NCBI RefSeq assembly: GCF_009299795.1
Contig: NZ_VIGP01000008.1
Location: 71,427 to 135,426, forward strand
Length of the DNA stretch: 64,000 nucleotides
DNA from: Brachybacterium subflavum
Lineage (GTDB): Bacteria; Actinomycetota; Actinomycetes; Actinomycetales; Dermabacteraceae
Reading direction: 5' to 3'
Below, piece after piece: positions 1 to 8,810 of the stretch. The notes beneath the pieces were generated by a model. It was not told where the DNA came from. It saw only the letters and a list, made by a program, of their open reading frames with translations, and did no database searches. The stretch's first letter is position 1, and every line of letters starts with the position of its first letter. Position numbers and translations under genes: made by a program.

Positions 1-274
1 GGCCGACGCCCTGTGGGAGCTCGACTCCTCGCTCGCGGCCTTCTGCGCAGCCCTGCGCGAGGGCACGACGCCCGAGTCGGAGGTGCACGAGAACGTCTGG
101 ACCCAGGCGATCGTCGAGGCGGCCGTCCGCTCGGCCGCGGATGGCCGCACCGTGGACCTCGCCGAGATCATGGACGAGGCGCTCGACGCGGCGCGGGAGC
201 TGGATCACGCCGACGGCCGCAGCAGCGCCCTGGAGTCGTGGAAGACTGGGAGCGCAGGTGGCGGAGCCGTGTGA
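1..274 (+). CDS. Gfo/Idh/MocA-type oxidoreductase, C-terminal end only
   Basis: The window opens inside this reading frame (frame 2), so only about 90 C-terminal residues are visible. The stretch around the motif HENVWTQAIVEAAVRSA followed by DGRTVDLAE resembles the last helices of sugar or inositol dehydrogenases of the Gfo/Idh/MocA family. In these proteins the tail packs against the C-terminal alpha/beta domain. The NAD-binding domain lies upstream, outside the window. The stop is 18 nt before the LacI gene, so the two are probably co-transcribed. The family call rests on this tail alone and is moderate. Confidence 0.6.
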   Translation, partial: ADALWELDSSLAAFCAALREGTTPESEVHENVWTQAIVEAAVRSAADGRTVDLAEIMDEALDAARELDHADGRSSALESWKTGSAGGGAV

Positions 275-292
275 GGAACGAGCGGAGGGGGC

Positions 293-1342
293 ATGCCGGT
301 GAGGAGGAGCGCGCCGACGAGCCAGGACGTCGCGCGCCTGGCGGGCGTCTCCCAGAGCACCGTCAGCTATGTGCTCACCGGTTCCCGGCCGATCTCCGCC
401 GCCACGCGCCGACGGGTCGAGGAGGCCATCGAGAAGCTCGGCTACCACCCGAACTCCGGGGCCCGCGCCCTGCGCTCGCGCCGCAGCGGCGTGATCGGGC
501 TGATGGTGCCCGAGGCCTACGGCAACGATGCGGTGCTGATGCGCTTCGTGGGCGCGATCGCCCGGGAGGCGCAGCGCTTCGGCTACGACATCCTGCTGGT
601 CACGGCGCAGGAGGGCGCCCGGGGCATCCACCGCGTGGTGCGCACGGGCGTGTGCGAGGCTCTGATCCTCATGGAGCTCGGCCGCCACGACGAGCGCGTC
701 GCTGCCGTGGTGGAGGCGGGCCTGCCGTTCGTCCTGATCGGCAAGCCCGTGGGATTCCCCAACGGCAGCGTGGTGGACCTCGACTTCGAGCGCCTGGGCC
801 GGATGGTCGTGGACCGTGCGGCCGACGAGGGCTGCGAGCGCCTGCTGCTGTTCGGCGAGCCCGGGCACCGTCGCCACCGCAATGACGTCTCCCGGTTCCT
901 GCTCGGCATCGAGGAGCAGGGGCAGAGCACGGGCCTCGAGGTCGTGCTCGATGCGGGCGATCTCCCTGACGTCCCCGCCCGCGCCCGCGACCTCGCGCGC
1001 GCGGGCAGGCGCACGGCCGTGTTCGGGCTCAACGGCGTCACCGAAGTGCTCTTCGCGACCGCCGCGAGCGGCGCGCTCGCGGACCCTGAGCTGCTGCCCC
1101 TCGCGCTCACCGACGAGGACCTCGCCGCCATCAGCCCTCTGCTCGCACGGATCCCCAGGATCGATCCGCGACGCGTGGAGATCAGCGAGCTCGCGGTGCG
1201 CGAGCTCGTCCGCCTGCTGCGCGAGGACGGCGCCTCCCCGCGCGTGACGCTCGTGGAGCCGGAGTGGGTGGAGCCGGATCGGGCGGGGCAGAAGCGGCCG
1301 GGGCAGGACGGCGGCGAGCACGCCTCGACCCCCACAGGTTAG
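293..1342 (+). CDS. LacI-family transcriptional regulator
   Basis: This 349-residue protein starts with a LacI helix-turn-helix (residues about 9-55, VARLAGVSQSTVSYVL) and the hinge helix ending at GYHPNSGARALRSRR. A periplasmic-binding-protein-like effector domain follows. It should bind a palindromic operator and respond to a sugar. GTG at 299 has better spacing to the GGAGG at 285 and is an alternative start. It lies directly behind a sugar-dehydrogenase-like gene, so it probably controls that operon. Its stop codon is inside the iron box of the next unit. Ligand unknown. Confidence 0.9.
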   Translation: MPVRRSAPTSQDVARLAGVSQSTVSYVLTGSRPISAATRRRVEEAIEKLGYHPNSGARALRSRRSGVIGLMVPEAYGNDAVLMRFVGAIAREAQRFGYDILLVTAQEGARGIHRVVRTGVCEALILMELGRHDERVAAVVEAGLPFVLIGKPVGFPNGSVVDLDFERLGRMVVDRAADEGCERLLLFGEPGHRRHRNDVSRFLLGIEEQGQSTGLEVVLDAGDLPDVPARARDLARAGRRTAVFGLNGVTEVLFATAASGALADPELLPLALTDEDLAAISPLLARIPRIDPRRVEISELAVRELVRLLREDGASPRVTLVEPEWVEPDRAGQKRPGQDGGEHASTPTG

Positions 1343-1352
1343 GCTGACCTCA
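1334..1352. promoter_or_regulatory. DtxR/IdeR-type iron box before the ABC heterodimer
   Basis: The core AGGTTAGGCTGACCT (1336-1350) differs at one position from the inverted repeat AGGTTAGGCTAACCT, and the 19-mer agrees with the DtxR/IdeR consensus at about 15 positions. It overlaps the lacI stop and lies 58 bp before the ATG at 1408. TAGGCT (1341-1346 region) could also act as a -10 element, which would place the repressor over the promoter. Iron control of the following transporter is inferred from this. Confidence 0.7.
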
Positions 1353-1407
1353 GCCCTTCGCCCCGGGCCCATCCCCACCCGCCCTCTTCCCGGAAGCCCG
1401 AGGCACG

Positions 1408-3309
1408 ATGCCTGCCACGCGCACACGTGACGTCCCCGCGCACGCCGCCGCCCCGCCGCCCGTCGACACCTGGACCGACCCGCTCGAGCGGAAGGCACGT
1501 CGCGACGCGAGGCCCTCGGCCGGGTCCGCCGGCGAAGCCGTCGTCGGCCCCGACGCGGACGGCGCCGATGCCGCCGCCGGACCTCAGCCCGTATCCCGAC
1601 CCGCCCCGCCGCGCACCGCGTGGGCGCTCATCCGCCGCGCCCTGCGCCGGCACCTGGGCGCGGTGATCCCCGGCTTCCTGCTGATGGCGCTGTGGCAGAC
1701 GTGCGAGGCGGTCGTGCCGATCGCGATCGGCGTGATCGTGGACCGCGCAGTGGTGCCGATGGACCGTCTCGCGCTGCTGATCTCGATGCTCGGCCTGCTC
1801 GCGCTTTTCACGGTGCTGTCCTTCTCCTACCGCTTCGGGTCCCGGTGCATGCACTTCTCGCTGCTGCGCGAGGCGCATGCCCTGCGGGTGGAGGTGGCCC
1901 GCCACGCCCTGCTCACGCGCGGCGCGCTCAGCGGCAGGCGTCCGGGCGAGGTCCTCTCCCTCTCCACGGCCGACGCGGACGTCGCCGCCACGATCTTCCG
2001 CCAGCTTGCCGTCGGCGGATCGGCGGTGGTGGGGCTCGCGGGCGCCTCGCTGTACCTGCTGTGGACGGACGTGCTGGTGGGACTCGTGGTGATCGTCGGC
2101 GTGCCGCTCACGCTGCTCGCGATCGCGGGCCCCTCGAAGCTCATCTCACGCAGCAGCGGCGTGCAGCAGGCGGCGATCGCCGAGGCCGGCGCCGTCGCCG
2201 GGGACACCATGGGCGGACTGCGCATCCTCAAGGCGATCGGCGGCGAGCGCTGGGCGTCGGCCCGGTACCACGGCACCTCCCGCGAGGCCGCCCACGCGGG
2301 AGTGCGCACCGCGGATCTCTCCGGGCGCGTCACGGGACTGGGCACGCTCGCGGTCGCGATCATCCTCGCCGGAGTGCTCCTGCTCGCCGGATGGCGCGTG
2401 ACCAGCGGCGATCTGAGCGTCGGCCAGCTGGTCTCCATCGTCGGCGTCGCCGCCTTCTTCTCCGAGCCCGTGCAGGCGCTCACCATGACCGTCGCCGTCT
2501 TCGCGCGCTCCCACGGCGCCGCCCAGCGCCTCGCCGACTACCTCTCCACCGGTGAGGTCGAGGCCGTCGGCGCCCCCGCCCCCACGAGCTCGGCCCTCGA
2601 GATCCGCGGGCTCCCGCTCGATGCGGCCGACGCCGAGGCCCCGCGCACCCTCGACCTCGCGGTCCCACCGGCCGGTCTCGTGGTCATCGACGCCGCGCAG
2701 CCCGCCGTCGCGACGCGCGTCGCGGACGCCCTGGCCGGGCACGACGGCGCGGGCCATGTCCTGCTGGGCGGGGCTGACCGCGCCCGCGCGCCCCGGCCGA
2801 TCGCCCCGCGCATGGTGCTCTCGCCGCACGCGGCCGACCTGTTCGAGGGCACCATCCGCTCCAACATCACCCTCACCCACGGCCTCGAGGCCGACGCTCC
2901 CCGCGCGGTCTCCTCCGCGGTCGTCCCCGGGACCTTCTCGGCGACCGCACCGGAGATCTCCCCCGCCGTGCTCGCCGCCTCGGCGACCGACGAGGTGCTC
3001 GAGGCCGTCGGCACGGGCCTGGACCACGCGGTCCGCGAAGCGGGAAGCAATATCTCCGGCGGACAGCGCCAGCGCATCGCCCTCGCCCGCGCCCTGCACG
3101 CCGACCCCGACGTGCTCGTGCTCGAGGACCCCACGAGCGCCGTCGACTCGGTGACCGAGTGGACGATCGCCCGCGGCGTCCAGGCGCTGCGCGCCGAGCG
3201 CGCGACCCTCGTGCTCACCGCCTCCCCCGCCTTCCGCGCCCTCGCCGACCGGATCGTCGAGATCCCCGAGGATGCGGCCCCGACCCAGATCGCGAGCGTG
3301 CAGCGATGA
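1408..3309 (+). CDS. ABC transporter half, exporter fold, degenerate ATPase (subunit 1)
   Basis: 633 residues: a Pro/Ala-rich N-tail of about 70 residues, a six-helix ABC exporter-type membrane domain (about 75-385), then a nucleotide-binding domain. The ABC signature ISGGQ (549-553) is perfect. The Walker A loop is gone: the region about 428-437 reads IDAAQPAVATR. The Walker B acidic pair is swapped to E573-D574 (LEDP instead of LDEP), the Q-loop glutamine is missing and the H-loop reads VLTAS without histidine. The subunit therefore can only complete the partner's ATP site. ATGA overlap with subunit 2 indicates an obligate heterodimer. The upstream iron box suggests siderophore or iron-complex transport, as in the exporter-fold importer IrtAB; direction of transport cannot be told. 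Confidence 0.88.
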   Translation: MPATRTRDVPAHAAAPPPVDTWTDPLERKARRDARPSAGSAGEAVVGPDADGADAAAGPQPVSRPAPPRTAWALIRRALRRHLGAVIPGFLLMALWQTCEAVVPIAIGVIVDRAVVPMDRLALLISMLGLLALFTVLSFSYRFGSRCMHFSLLREAHALRVEVARHALLTRGALSGRRPGEVLSLSTADADVAATIFRQLAVGGSAVVGLAGASLYLLWTDVLVGLVVIVGVPLTLLAIAGPSKLISRSSGVQQAAIAEAGAVAGDTMGGLRILKAIGGERWASARYHGTSREAAHAGVRTADLSGRVTGLGTLAVAIILAGVLLLAGWRVTSGDLSVGQLVSIVGVAAFFSEPVQALTMTVAVFARSHGAAQRLADYLSTGEVEAVGAPAPTSSALEIRGLPLDAADAEAPRTLDLAVPPAGLVVIDAAQPAVATRVADALAGHDGAGHVLLGGADRARAPRPIAPRMVLSPHAADLFEGTIRSNITLTHGLEADAPRAVSSAVVPGTFSATAPEISPAVLAASATDEVLEAVGTGLDHAVREAGSNISGGQRQRIALARALHADPDVLVLEDPTSAVDSVTEWTIARGVQALRAERATLVLTASPAFRALADRIVEIPEDAAPTQIASVQR

Positions 3310-5192
3310 CGACCAGCACCGCCCCGTCGGCCGAGACAACCCCGTCGGCCACCGCGCCGCTCCTGCCCACGGCCCCGCCCCGGCGCATCCTCGCCGAGAT
3401 CCGGCCCCTGCTCACGCGGCGACCGCTGCTGCTGCTCGCGATCGTGGCCGCCGGCGTCATCTCCGCGGTCTGCGGGCTGGTGGGCCCCTGGATCGTCGGC
3501 GACCTGGTCGACGACCTCACCGCCGATCCGACGATGCGCCCGGTCGTCACCGGCGCGATCTGGGTGCTCGGCGCCGGGATCGTCGGCGGCCTGGCCACGT
3601 GGCTCGGCCGCTGGTGGACCTCCTCGCTGGCCGAGCCGGCGGTCGCCTCGCTGCGCGAGGACGTCATGGACGCCGCGCTGTCCGTGGATTCGGCGGTCGT
3701 CGAGAGCGGCGGCCGCGGTGACCTCGTCTCCCGTGTCGCCGAGGACTCCCGCGTGGTCACCGATGCGGCCTCGCTGATCCTGCCGATGTTCCTGCAGTCG
3801 CTGTTCGTGGTCGTCGTCTCCGCGGCCGGCATGACCGCGGTGGACTGGCGCCTGGGCGTCGCGGGCCTGGTCGCGGTGCCGATGTACTGGCTGACGCTGC
3901 GCTGGTACCTGCCCCGGTCAGGGCCGATCTACGCGCAGGAGCGGATCGCCTTCGGGGTGCGCTCGCAGCGGATGCTCGGCGGGATCGGCGGCGCGGCGAC
4001 GCTGCGCGCCTTCGAGGCGGAGCGCACGGAGCTGGACCGGATCGACGCCGCCTCTTCCCGTGCCCGCGACCTCTCGATCCACGTGTTCCGCTTCCTCACC
4101 CGCGCCTTCTCGCGCAACAACCGCGCCGAGGCCGTGACCCTCGTGGTCCTGCTGGTGGTGGGCTTTTTCCTCGTCGAGTCGCGCAGCCTCAGCGCCGGCG
4201 GCGTCGCGACCGCGGCCCTGCTCTTCCACCGCCTGTTCAACCCGATCGGCGCGCTCGTGGGCATGTTCGACGAGATCCAGTCCGCCGGCGCCTCGCTCGC
4301 CCGCATGGTCGGCGTCATCGACCTTCCGGCCCAAGGGGTCCGCGAGAGCCTGCTGGGTGCCGGAGGGAACGCTGGGGGCGACGAGGGCGCGTCGGCTGAC
4401 GAGCACGCGCTGGCCGGATCGGCTCGTGCGGAAGGGGCGTCGGTCGCGGCCCCGATCGCCGACACCGCTCCCCTGGTGCTCGCGGGCATCGCCCACGCCT
4501 ACGCCCCCGAGCGCACGGTGCTCGCCGACGTCGATCTCACGATCGCTCCCGGCGAGGTGGTCGCGGTGGTCGGCGCGACCGGTGCGGGCAAGTCCACGCT
4601 CGCCCAGATCGCCGCGGGCATCGTCCCGCCCAGCACCGGCAGCGTGCGCCTCGGCGCGGACTCCGTGCGCGAGATCCCCGCCCGCGAGCTGCGCCGACGC
4701 GTGGCGATGATCAGCCAGGAGGTGCACGTCTTCCACGGCACGGTCGCGCAGAACGTGCGCCTTCCCCGCCCCGAGGCCGACGACGCCCAGGTCGAGGGTG
4801 CGCTCGCGCACGTGGGCGCCCTCGAGTGGGCGGCGGCGCTGCCGGAGGGGCTGGCGACCCCGGTCGGCGAGGGTGCGCACCGGCTGACGGCGATGCAGGA
4901 GCAGATGCTCGCGCTCGCCCGCATCGTGCTCGCGGCCCCCGACTTCGTGGTCCTCGACGAGCCGACCGCGGAGGCCGGATCCTCCGGGGCGAGGGCCCTG
5001 GAGTCCGCGGCCGAGGCGGTGCTCGCGGGCCGCGGCGGGCTGGTCGTCGCCCACCGGCTCTCGCAGGCCGCGTCGGCCGACAGGGTCGTGGTCATGGAGC
5101 AGGGGCGGATCGCCGAGATCGGCCGCCACGAGGACCTTGCCCGCGGAGACGGCCTCTACGCCCGACTGTGGGAGGCGTGGACGGCGCGCTGA
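3306..5192 (+). CDS. ABC transporter half, exporter fold, catalytic ATPase (subunit 2)
   Basis: 628 residues from the ATG at 3306, which overlaps the stop of subunit 1 by 4 nt. An exporter-type membrane domain (about 25-345) is followed by a linker and an ATPase domain. Walker A GATGAGKST (423-431), the Q-loop (ISQ), Walker B VVLDEP (548-553) and the H-loop H583 are all intact. The signature LSGGQ is replaced by LTAMQ (527-531). This is the mirror image of subunit 1: the heterodimer keeps one complete site (Walker A of subunit 2 with signature of subunit 1) and one dead site. Transcription probably ends at the palindrome at 5260-5333. Confidence 0.9.
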   Translation: MTTSTAPSAETTPSATAPLLPTAPPRRILAEIRPLLTRRPLLLLAIVAAGVISAVCGLVGPWIVGDLVDDLTADPTMRPVVTGAIWVLGAGIVGGLATWLGRWWTSSLAEPAVASLREDVMDAALSVDSAVVESGGRGDLVSRVAEDSRVVTDAASLILPMFLQSLFVVVVSAAGMTAVDWRLGVAGLVAVPMYWLTLRWYLPRSGPIYAQERIAFGVRSQRMLGGIGGAATLRAFEAERTELDRIDAASSRARDLSIHVFRFLTRAFSRNNRAEAVTLVVLLVVGFFLVESRSLSAGGVATAALLFHRLFNPIGALVGMFDEIQSAGASLARMVGVIDLPAQGVRESLLGAGGNAGGDEGASADEHALAGSARAEGASVAAPIADTAPLVLAGIAHAYAPERTVLADVDLTIAPGEVVAVVGATGAGKSTLAQIAAGIVPPSTGSVRLGADSVREIPARELRRRVAMISQEVHVFHGTVAQNVRLPRPEADDAQVEGALAHVGALEWAAALPEGLATPVGEGAHRLTAMQEQMLALARIVLAAPDFVVLDEPTAEAGSSGARALESAAEAVLAGRGGLVVAHRLSQAASADRVVVMEQGRIAEIGRHEDLARGDGLYARLWEAWTAR

Positions 5193-5259
5193 TCGGGCGC
5201 GGGGCACGCACCTGGACGCCCGCGAGCTGAGATCGTCACCAGGCATTGCCAGCACCGAA

Positions 5260-5333
5260 GTCACGGACGGGCCGCTGGTGAGGAGCCGTGGCAATATTGC
5301 CCCGGCTCCTCACCAGCGGCCCATCCGCGACAG
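5260..5333. repeat. Long palindrome, type A; likely bidirectional terminator
   Basis: A nearly perfect inverted repeat centred at 5295/5296. The arm 5269-5288 (starting GGGCCGCTGGTGAGG) pairs without error with 5303-5322. The centre GGCAATATTGCC (5290-5301) is itself palindromic, with a single mismatch pair between. CGGA/TCCG (5264-5267 and 5324-5327) and GTC/GAC extend the arms. It lies between the convergent ends of the ABC pair and an oxidoreductase gene and has no T-tract. It shares TCACGGAC-GGCC and CCGTG(G)CAATAT with the element at 36451. Confidence 0.85.
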
Positions 5334-5380
5334 GACATTCGGTGAGAGAACGCGACGGACGAACTGATCGAGCCCCCGGA

Positions 5381-6454
5381 TCAGACCTCGGCGAGTGCGA
5401 CCGGCTGGCCCGTGCGCACGGACTCCTGGGCTGCGGCGACGATGCGCACGGTGCGCAGGCCGGCCTCACCGCTCGGCTCGACACCGCTGCTGCTTCCCCG
5501 GTGCACTGCGGCGAGGAACGCATCGAGCATGAGCGCATCGAGGTCCGCGCCGTAGGGCAGCCACTGGCCGAATCCGCCCACGTGCTGCGAGAACGGGTCG
5601 ACGGTGAGCTGTCCCTGGGTGCCGACGGCCTGGAGGGTGACGCCGCCCCAGGTGGGGGCGTCGGCCGACTGCGACCAGGAGCAGTCGATGGTCGCGACCA
5701 GCCCGTCGGCGTAGGTGAGGGTCACGAGTCCGCCGGTCTCGGCGCCGTCCCCGGCGCGATCGGCGAAGAGGATCCGGTTGGTGACGGCGTGGACGGTCTC
5801 CGGTTCCCCGAACACGGAGTCGAGGATCTGGGCGATGTGGACGGTGTGGTCCACGAGCGCGCCGCCCCCGGAGAGCTCGATGTCGGTGAACCAGTCGCGC
5901 CCCGTGGGCAGTTTGCCGTTGTTGGTGCCGGTCACGCCCACGACCTCGCCGAGACCGCCGTGGGCGACAGCATCGCGCAGCGAGGCGACCTGCGGGGCGA
6001 AGTGCACGGGGAAGGCGGTCATGAGCAGCACTCCCGCCTCGCGGCAGGCCTCGACCATCTGCTGGGCGTCGACGACGGTGGTCGCCAGCGGCTTCTCGCA
6101 CAGTACGTGCGCGCCGCGCCGCGCGGCCTCGAGGACGAGGTCGCGGTGGTGCGCGTTGGCGCTGGTGACGACGACGGCGTCGGGCCCGGTCGTCCCCCCG
6201 CCCCACGCGTCGAGCGCCTCCTCGTGGCTGCCGACGATCCGCGAGCGGTCGGAGACGCGCACGTCGCCGAAGCCGTCGGGGTCGGAGACGACGAGGTCGA
6301 CGTCCTCGCGCGCGTCGAGCAGGGCCGCATAGCCGGCGGCGTGGGTGTGGGCGCAGCTGAGCAGGGCGATGCGCAGAGGGCGGTCCGGGGCGCGCCCCTG
6401 TTCGCCCGCGTGGTGTGCCGCCTGATCGTCCGCCCGGTCGTCCGTGGTCAGCAT
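5381..6454 (-). CDS. Gfo/Idh/MocA family oxidoreductase, H-x-H variant
   Basis: 357 residues with the two-domain architecture of NAD(P)-dependent sugar or inositol dehydrogenases. The C-terminal-domain signature is present (CEKPLAT near residue 125; GGALVDHTVH near 195). The first beta-alpha loop does not carry GxGxxG; it reads LLSCAHTHAAGY with H36 and H38. The start at 6454 has GGAGG 5 nt upstream and overlaps the stop of the preceding oxidoreductase, so translation is coupled. A second protein with the same loop type is encoded at 17119-18096. Substrate unknown; loss of NAD binding or a metal role for the histidines is only a possibility. Confidence 0.85.
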   Translation of the reverse strand: MLTTDDRADDQAAHHAGEQGRAPDRPLRIALLSCAHTHAAGYAALLDAREDVDLVVSDPDGFGDVRVSDRSRIVGSHEEALDAWGGGTTGPDAVVVTSANAHHRDLVLEAARRGAHVLCEKPLATTVVDAQQMVEACREAGVLLMTAFPVHFAPQVASLRDAVAHGGLGEVVGVTGTNNGKLPTGRDWFTDIELSGGGALVDHTVHIAQILDSVFGEPETVHAVTNRILFADRAGDGAETGGLVTLTYADGLVATIDCSWSQSADAPTWGGVTLQAVGTQGQLTVDPFSQHVGGFGQWLPYGADLDALMLDAFLAAVHRGSSSGVEPSGEAGLRTVRIVAAAQESVRTGQPVALAEV

Positions 6455-7437
6455 GCGATCCTCCGTCCGGACGCGATGGATTCGAGGGCAGCGAGCGCGA
6501 CCTCGACCGCGGTGACGCCGTCGGCCCCGCTCACGCGCGGCGTCGCACCGGACTCGAGCGTGGCGACGGCGTCGAGGATCTCGAGGGCGTAGGGGCTGGT
6601 CATGCCGGAGACATCCGGAAGGTAGTCGCCGTCTGCGCCGCGCCGGGCGGCGGCGACCTCGTCACGGATCACGCCGTCCCCGCTCGCGGAGTCGTACTCG
6701 AGGCGTCCGCCGTCGCCGGCGAGGGAGAAGGTGTAGCGGAAGACGGTCCCGGGAGCGCCCCAGAGACCGCGGCAGTGGCTGATCGCCCCGCCGGTGTGCG
6801 TGAGGACCACGTGCGCGGTGCGCAGGGAGCCGTCCTCGCCGCGCCGGTTCTGCTGGGCGAACACGGAGGCCACGGGACCGGCCATCCAGATCGCCTGGTC
6901 GATGTCGTGGATCATCTGGTCCATGACGATGCCGCCCGAGCGGGACTCGTCGGCGAACCACGGCTGCTTCGGCATCGCGCCGGTGCGCTCGAAGCGCAGC
7001 ACGGCGGGGGCCCCGATCGCGCCACGCTCGATCGCGGCCTTCGCCGCCGCGTACTGCGGGAAGAAGCGGACCACGTGCGCGGGGAACAGCAGGCGGCCGA
7101 CGCGCTCGGCGTGCTCGACCAGCGATCGGGCGTCCTCGGCGCGCAGCGCGAGCGGCTTCTCGCAGACCACGTCCCGGCCGGCGTCGAGGGCCCGGTGGAC
7201 GATCTCGGGGTGGCTCGGGGTGGGGGTGCAGACGTCGACGACGTCGACCGCGGCGAGCAGGTCGTCGAGGTTCTCGTGCACGATGGCGCCGAACTGCTCG
7301 GCGAAGGCGTCCGCGCCCTCGAGGCTGCATGCGTGCAGCTCGGCGCCGGCGTCGATCCAACCGGGGGCATGCGCACGGGAGATCCCGCCTGTGCCGATGA
7401 TGCCGGCGCGCAGGCGGCCGACGGGTGGGGCAGTCAT
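6448..7437 (-). CDS. Gfo/Idh/MocA family oxidoreductase, canonical
   Basis: 329 residues. The Rossmann loop GTGGISRAH near residue 16 and the CEKPLAL motif near residue 95 are canonical, and the substrate domain contains GGIVMDQMIHDID near residue 168 with the usual Asp/His pair. It is expected to oxidise or reduce a sugar, inositol or related polyol with NAD(P) in the cytoplasm. It is the first gene of a two-gene unit and overlaps the start of the variant oxidoreductase at 5381-6454 by 7 nt. The two proteins may act in sequence or together. It diverges from the pirin gene across 170 nt in which I see no clear operator. Confidence 0.88.
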   Translation of the reverse strand: MTAPPVGRLRAGIIGTGGISRAHAPGWIDAGAELHACSLEGADAFAEQFGAIVHENLDDLLAAVDVVDVCTPTPSHPEIVHRALDAGRDVVCEKPLALRAEDARSLVEHAERVGRLLFPAHVVRFFPQYAAAKAAIERGAIGAPAVLRFERTGAMPKQPWFADESRSGGIVMDQMIHDIDQAIWMAGPVASVFAQQNRRGEDGSLRTAHVVLTHTGGAISHCRGLWGAPGTVFRYTFSLAGDGGRLEYDSASGDGVIRDEVAAARRGADGDYLPDVSGMTSPYALEILDAVATLESGATPRVSGADGVTAVEVALAALESIASGRRIAC

Positions 7438-7607
7438 CTCGCTCCTCAGAGGGGTCGTCGCGGAGGGTGCCGTGGCTCACTCGGCTGGTCCTCGAATCTA
7501 CCGTCGGGCCCGGCGCCCGGCAACACGACCCGCAGCCCGTCCGACTGCCGGGCACGGATGCCCACGCATAGGCTGAGCATGCGCCGGGATCGCAGAGGGA
7601 GGCGACG

Positions 7608-8810
7608 ATGTCGACGACGGAGAAGCATCCGCGCGAGCTGCTGTGCTCGGCCGCCCCGGGCACGGATCGAACCGCACGGGGTGACCACGGAGGTGCCCCT
7701 CGCCCGAGCGTCCTCACTCCTCGCGACGTGCCGCTCGGCGGGCCGCGCGCGATGACCGTGCGGCGCACCCTGCCGCAGCGGGCCCTCTCGCTCATCGGCC
7801 CCTGGTGCTTCCTCGACCATTTCGGTCCGGACGACGTCGCCGCGACCGGCGGCATGGCCGTCCCCCGCCACCCGCACACGGGGCTGGCGACGGTGACGCT
7901 GCTGTTCGAGGGGCAGATCGACCACATCGACTCCACGGGATTCTCGAACACGGTGCGGCCGGGCGAGGTGAACCTGATGATCGCCGGCCGCAGCGTCTCC
8001 CACTCGGAGTTCTCGACGGCGAGCACCACCGTGCTGCACGGCGTCCAGCTCTGGTACGCGCTGCCGGAGCCCGAGCGGTTCGGCGCGCCCGCCTCCCAGC
8101 ACCACGTGGCTCCGCTGATCGACATCGGCGGCGCCGCGGTGCGCACCTACCTGGGACGGCTCGCCGGCAACGGCCCCTCCGCCCCCATCGCCACCCGCAC
8201 CCCGGCCCTCGCCGCCGAGCTCCTGCTCCCGGCACGCGCGCACCTCGAGCTCGCCCTGGACCCGACCTTCGAGCACGGCGTGCTCGTGGACACGGGGACT
8301 GCGCGCGTAAGCATGGATGCGGGCGAGCTCGCGGGAGTGGGCACGCGTTCGGGCCTGGGCACGGGCGCTGGTGCAGGCATGGACGGCGACGGCACCGTCG
8401 ACCTCCCTGCCGACCATCTCGCGCATATCGCCGAGGGCACCCGCGCGCTGAGCGTCGACGCCGGTACGGAGCCGGCGCGCCTGATCCTGCTCGGCGGGCC
8501 GCCGTTCCCCGAGGAGATCGTCATGTGGTGGAACTTCGTGGGCCGCTCCCACGAGGAGATCGCCCGGTTCCGAGCGCAGTGGCAGCGCGAGATCGGACGG
8601 GAGGACTCTTCCGTGGGGCCCGGGACGACCGGGCCCCGGACGACCCCTCCGGCGGCCCCGTCGGCGGCCCCGTCCGACAATTCCCGGTTCGGTCCCTTCC
8701 CCGAGGGCACGCCCGCTCCCCTGCCGGCGCCCACGCTCCCGAACGCACGCATCACGCCCCGCCGTCAGCCCCGTAGGCCCCCAGAACCGCACGAAGGAGA
8801 CCCCCGATGA
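7608..8810 (+). CDS. Pirin family protein
   Basis: 400 residues, with the N-terminal cupin signature of pirins: GPWCFLDHFGPDD near 64, metal-site histidines in PRHPHTGLATVT near 86-97, and SHSEFS near 127. The end of the pirin C-terminal domain reads FPEEIVMWWNFVGRS near 304. Pirins are cytoplasmic metal-binding cupins; bacterial members have quercetinase or regulatory roles. The protein is longer than usual because of a Gly-rich insert (about 245-260) and a Pro-rich tail of about 70 residues. The start has a good GGGAGG site. The stop overlaps the GNAT start by 4 nt. Confidence 0.93.
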   Translation: MSTTEKHPRELLCSAAPGTDRTARGDHGGAPRPSVLTPRDVPLGGPRAMTVRRTLPQRALSLIGPWCFLDHFGPDDVAATGGMAVPRHPHTGLATVTLLFEGQIDHIDSTGFSNTVRPGEVNLMIAGRSVSHSEFSTASTTVLHGVQLWYALPEPERFGAPASQHHVAPLIDIGGAAVRTYLGRLAGNGPSAPIATRTPALAAELLLPARAHLELALDPTFEHGVLVDTGTARVSMDAGELAGVGTRSGLGTGAGAGMDGDGTVDLPADHLAHIAEGTRALSVDAGTEPARLILLGGPPFPEEIVMWWNFVGRSHEEIARFRAQWQREIGREDSSVGPGTTGPRTTPPAAPSAAPSDNSRFGPFPEGTPAPLPAPTLPNARITPRRQPRRPPEPHEGDPR

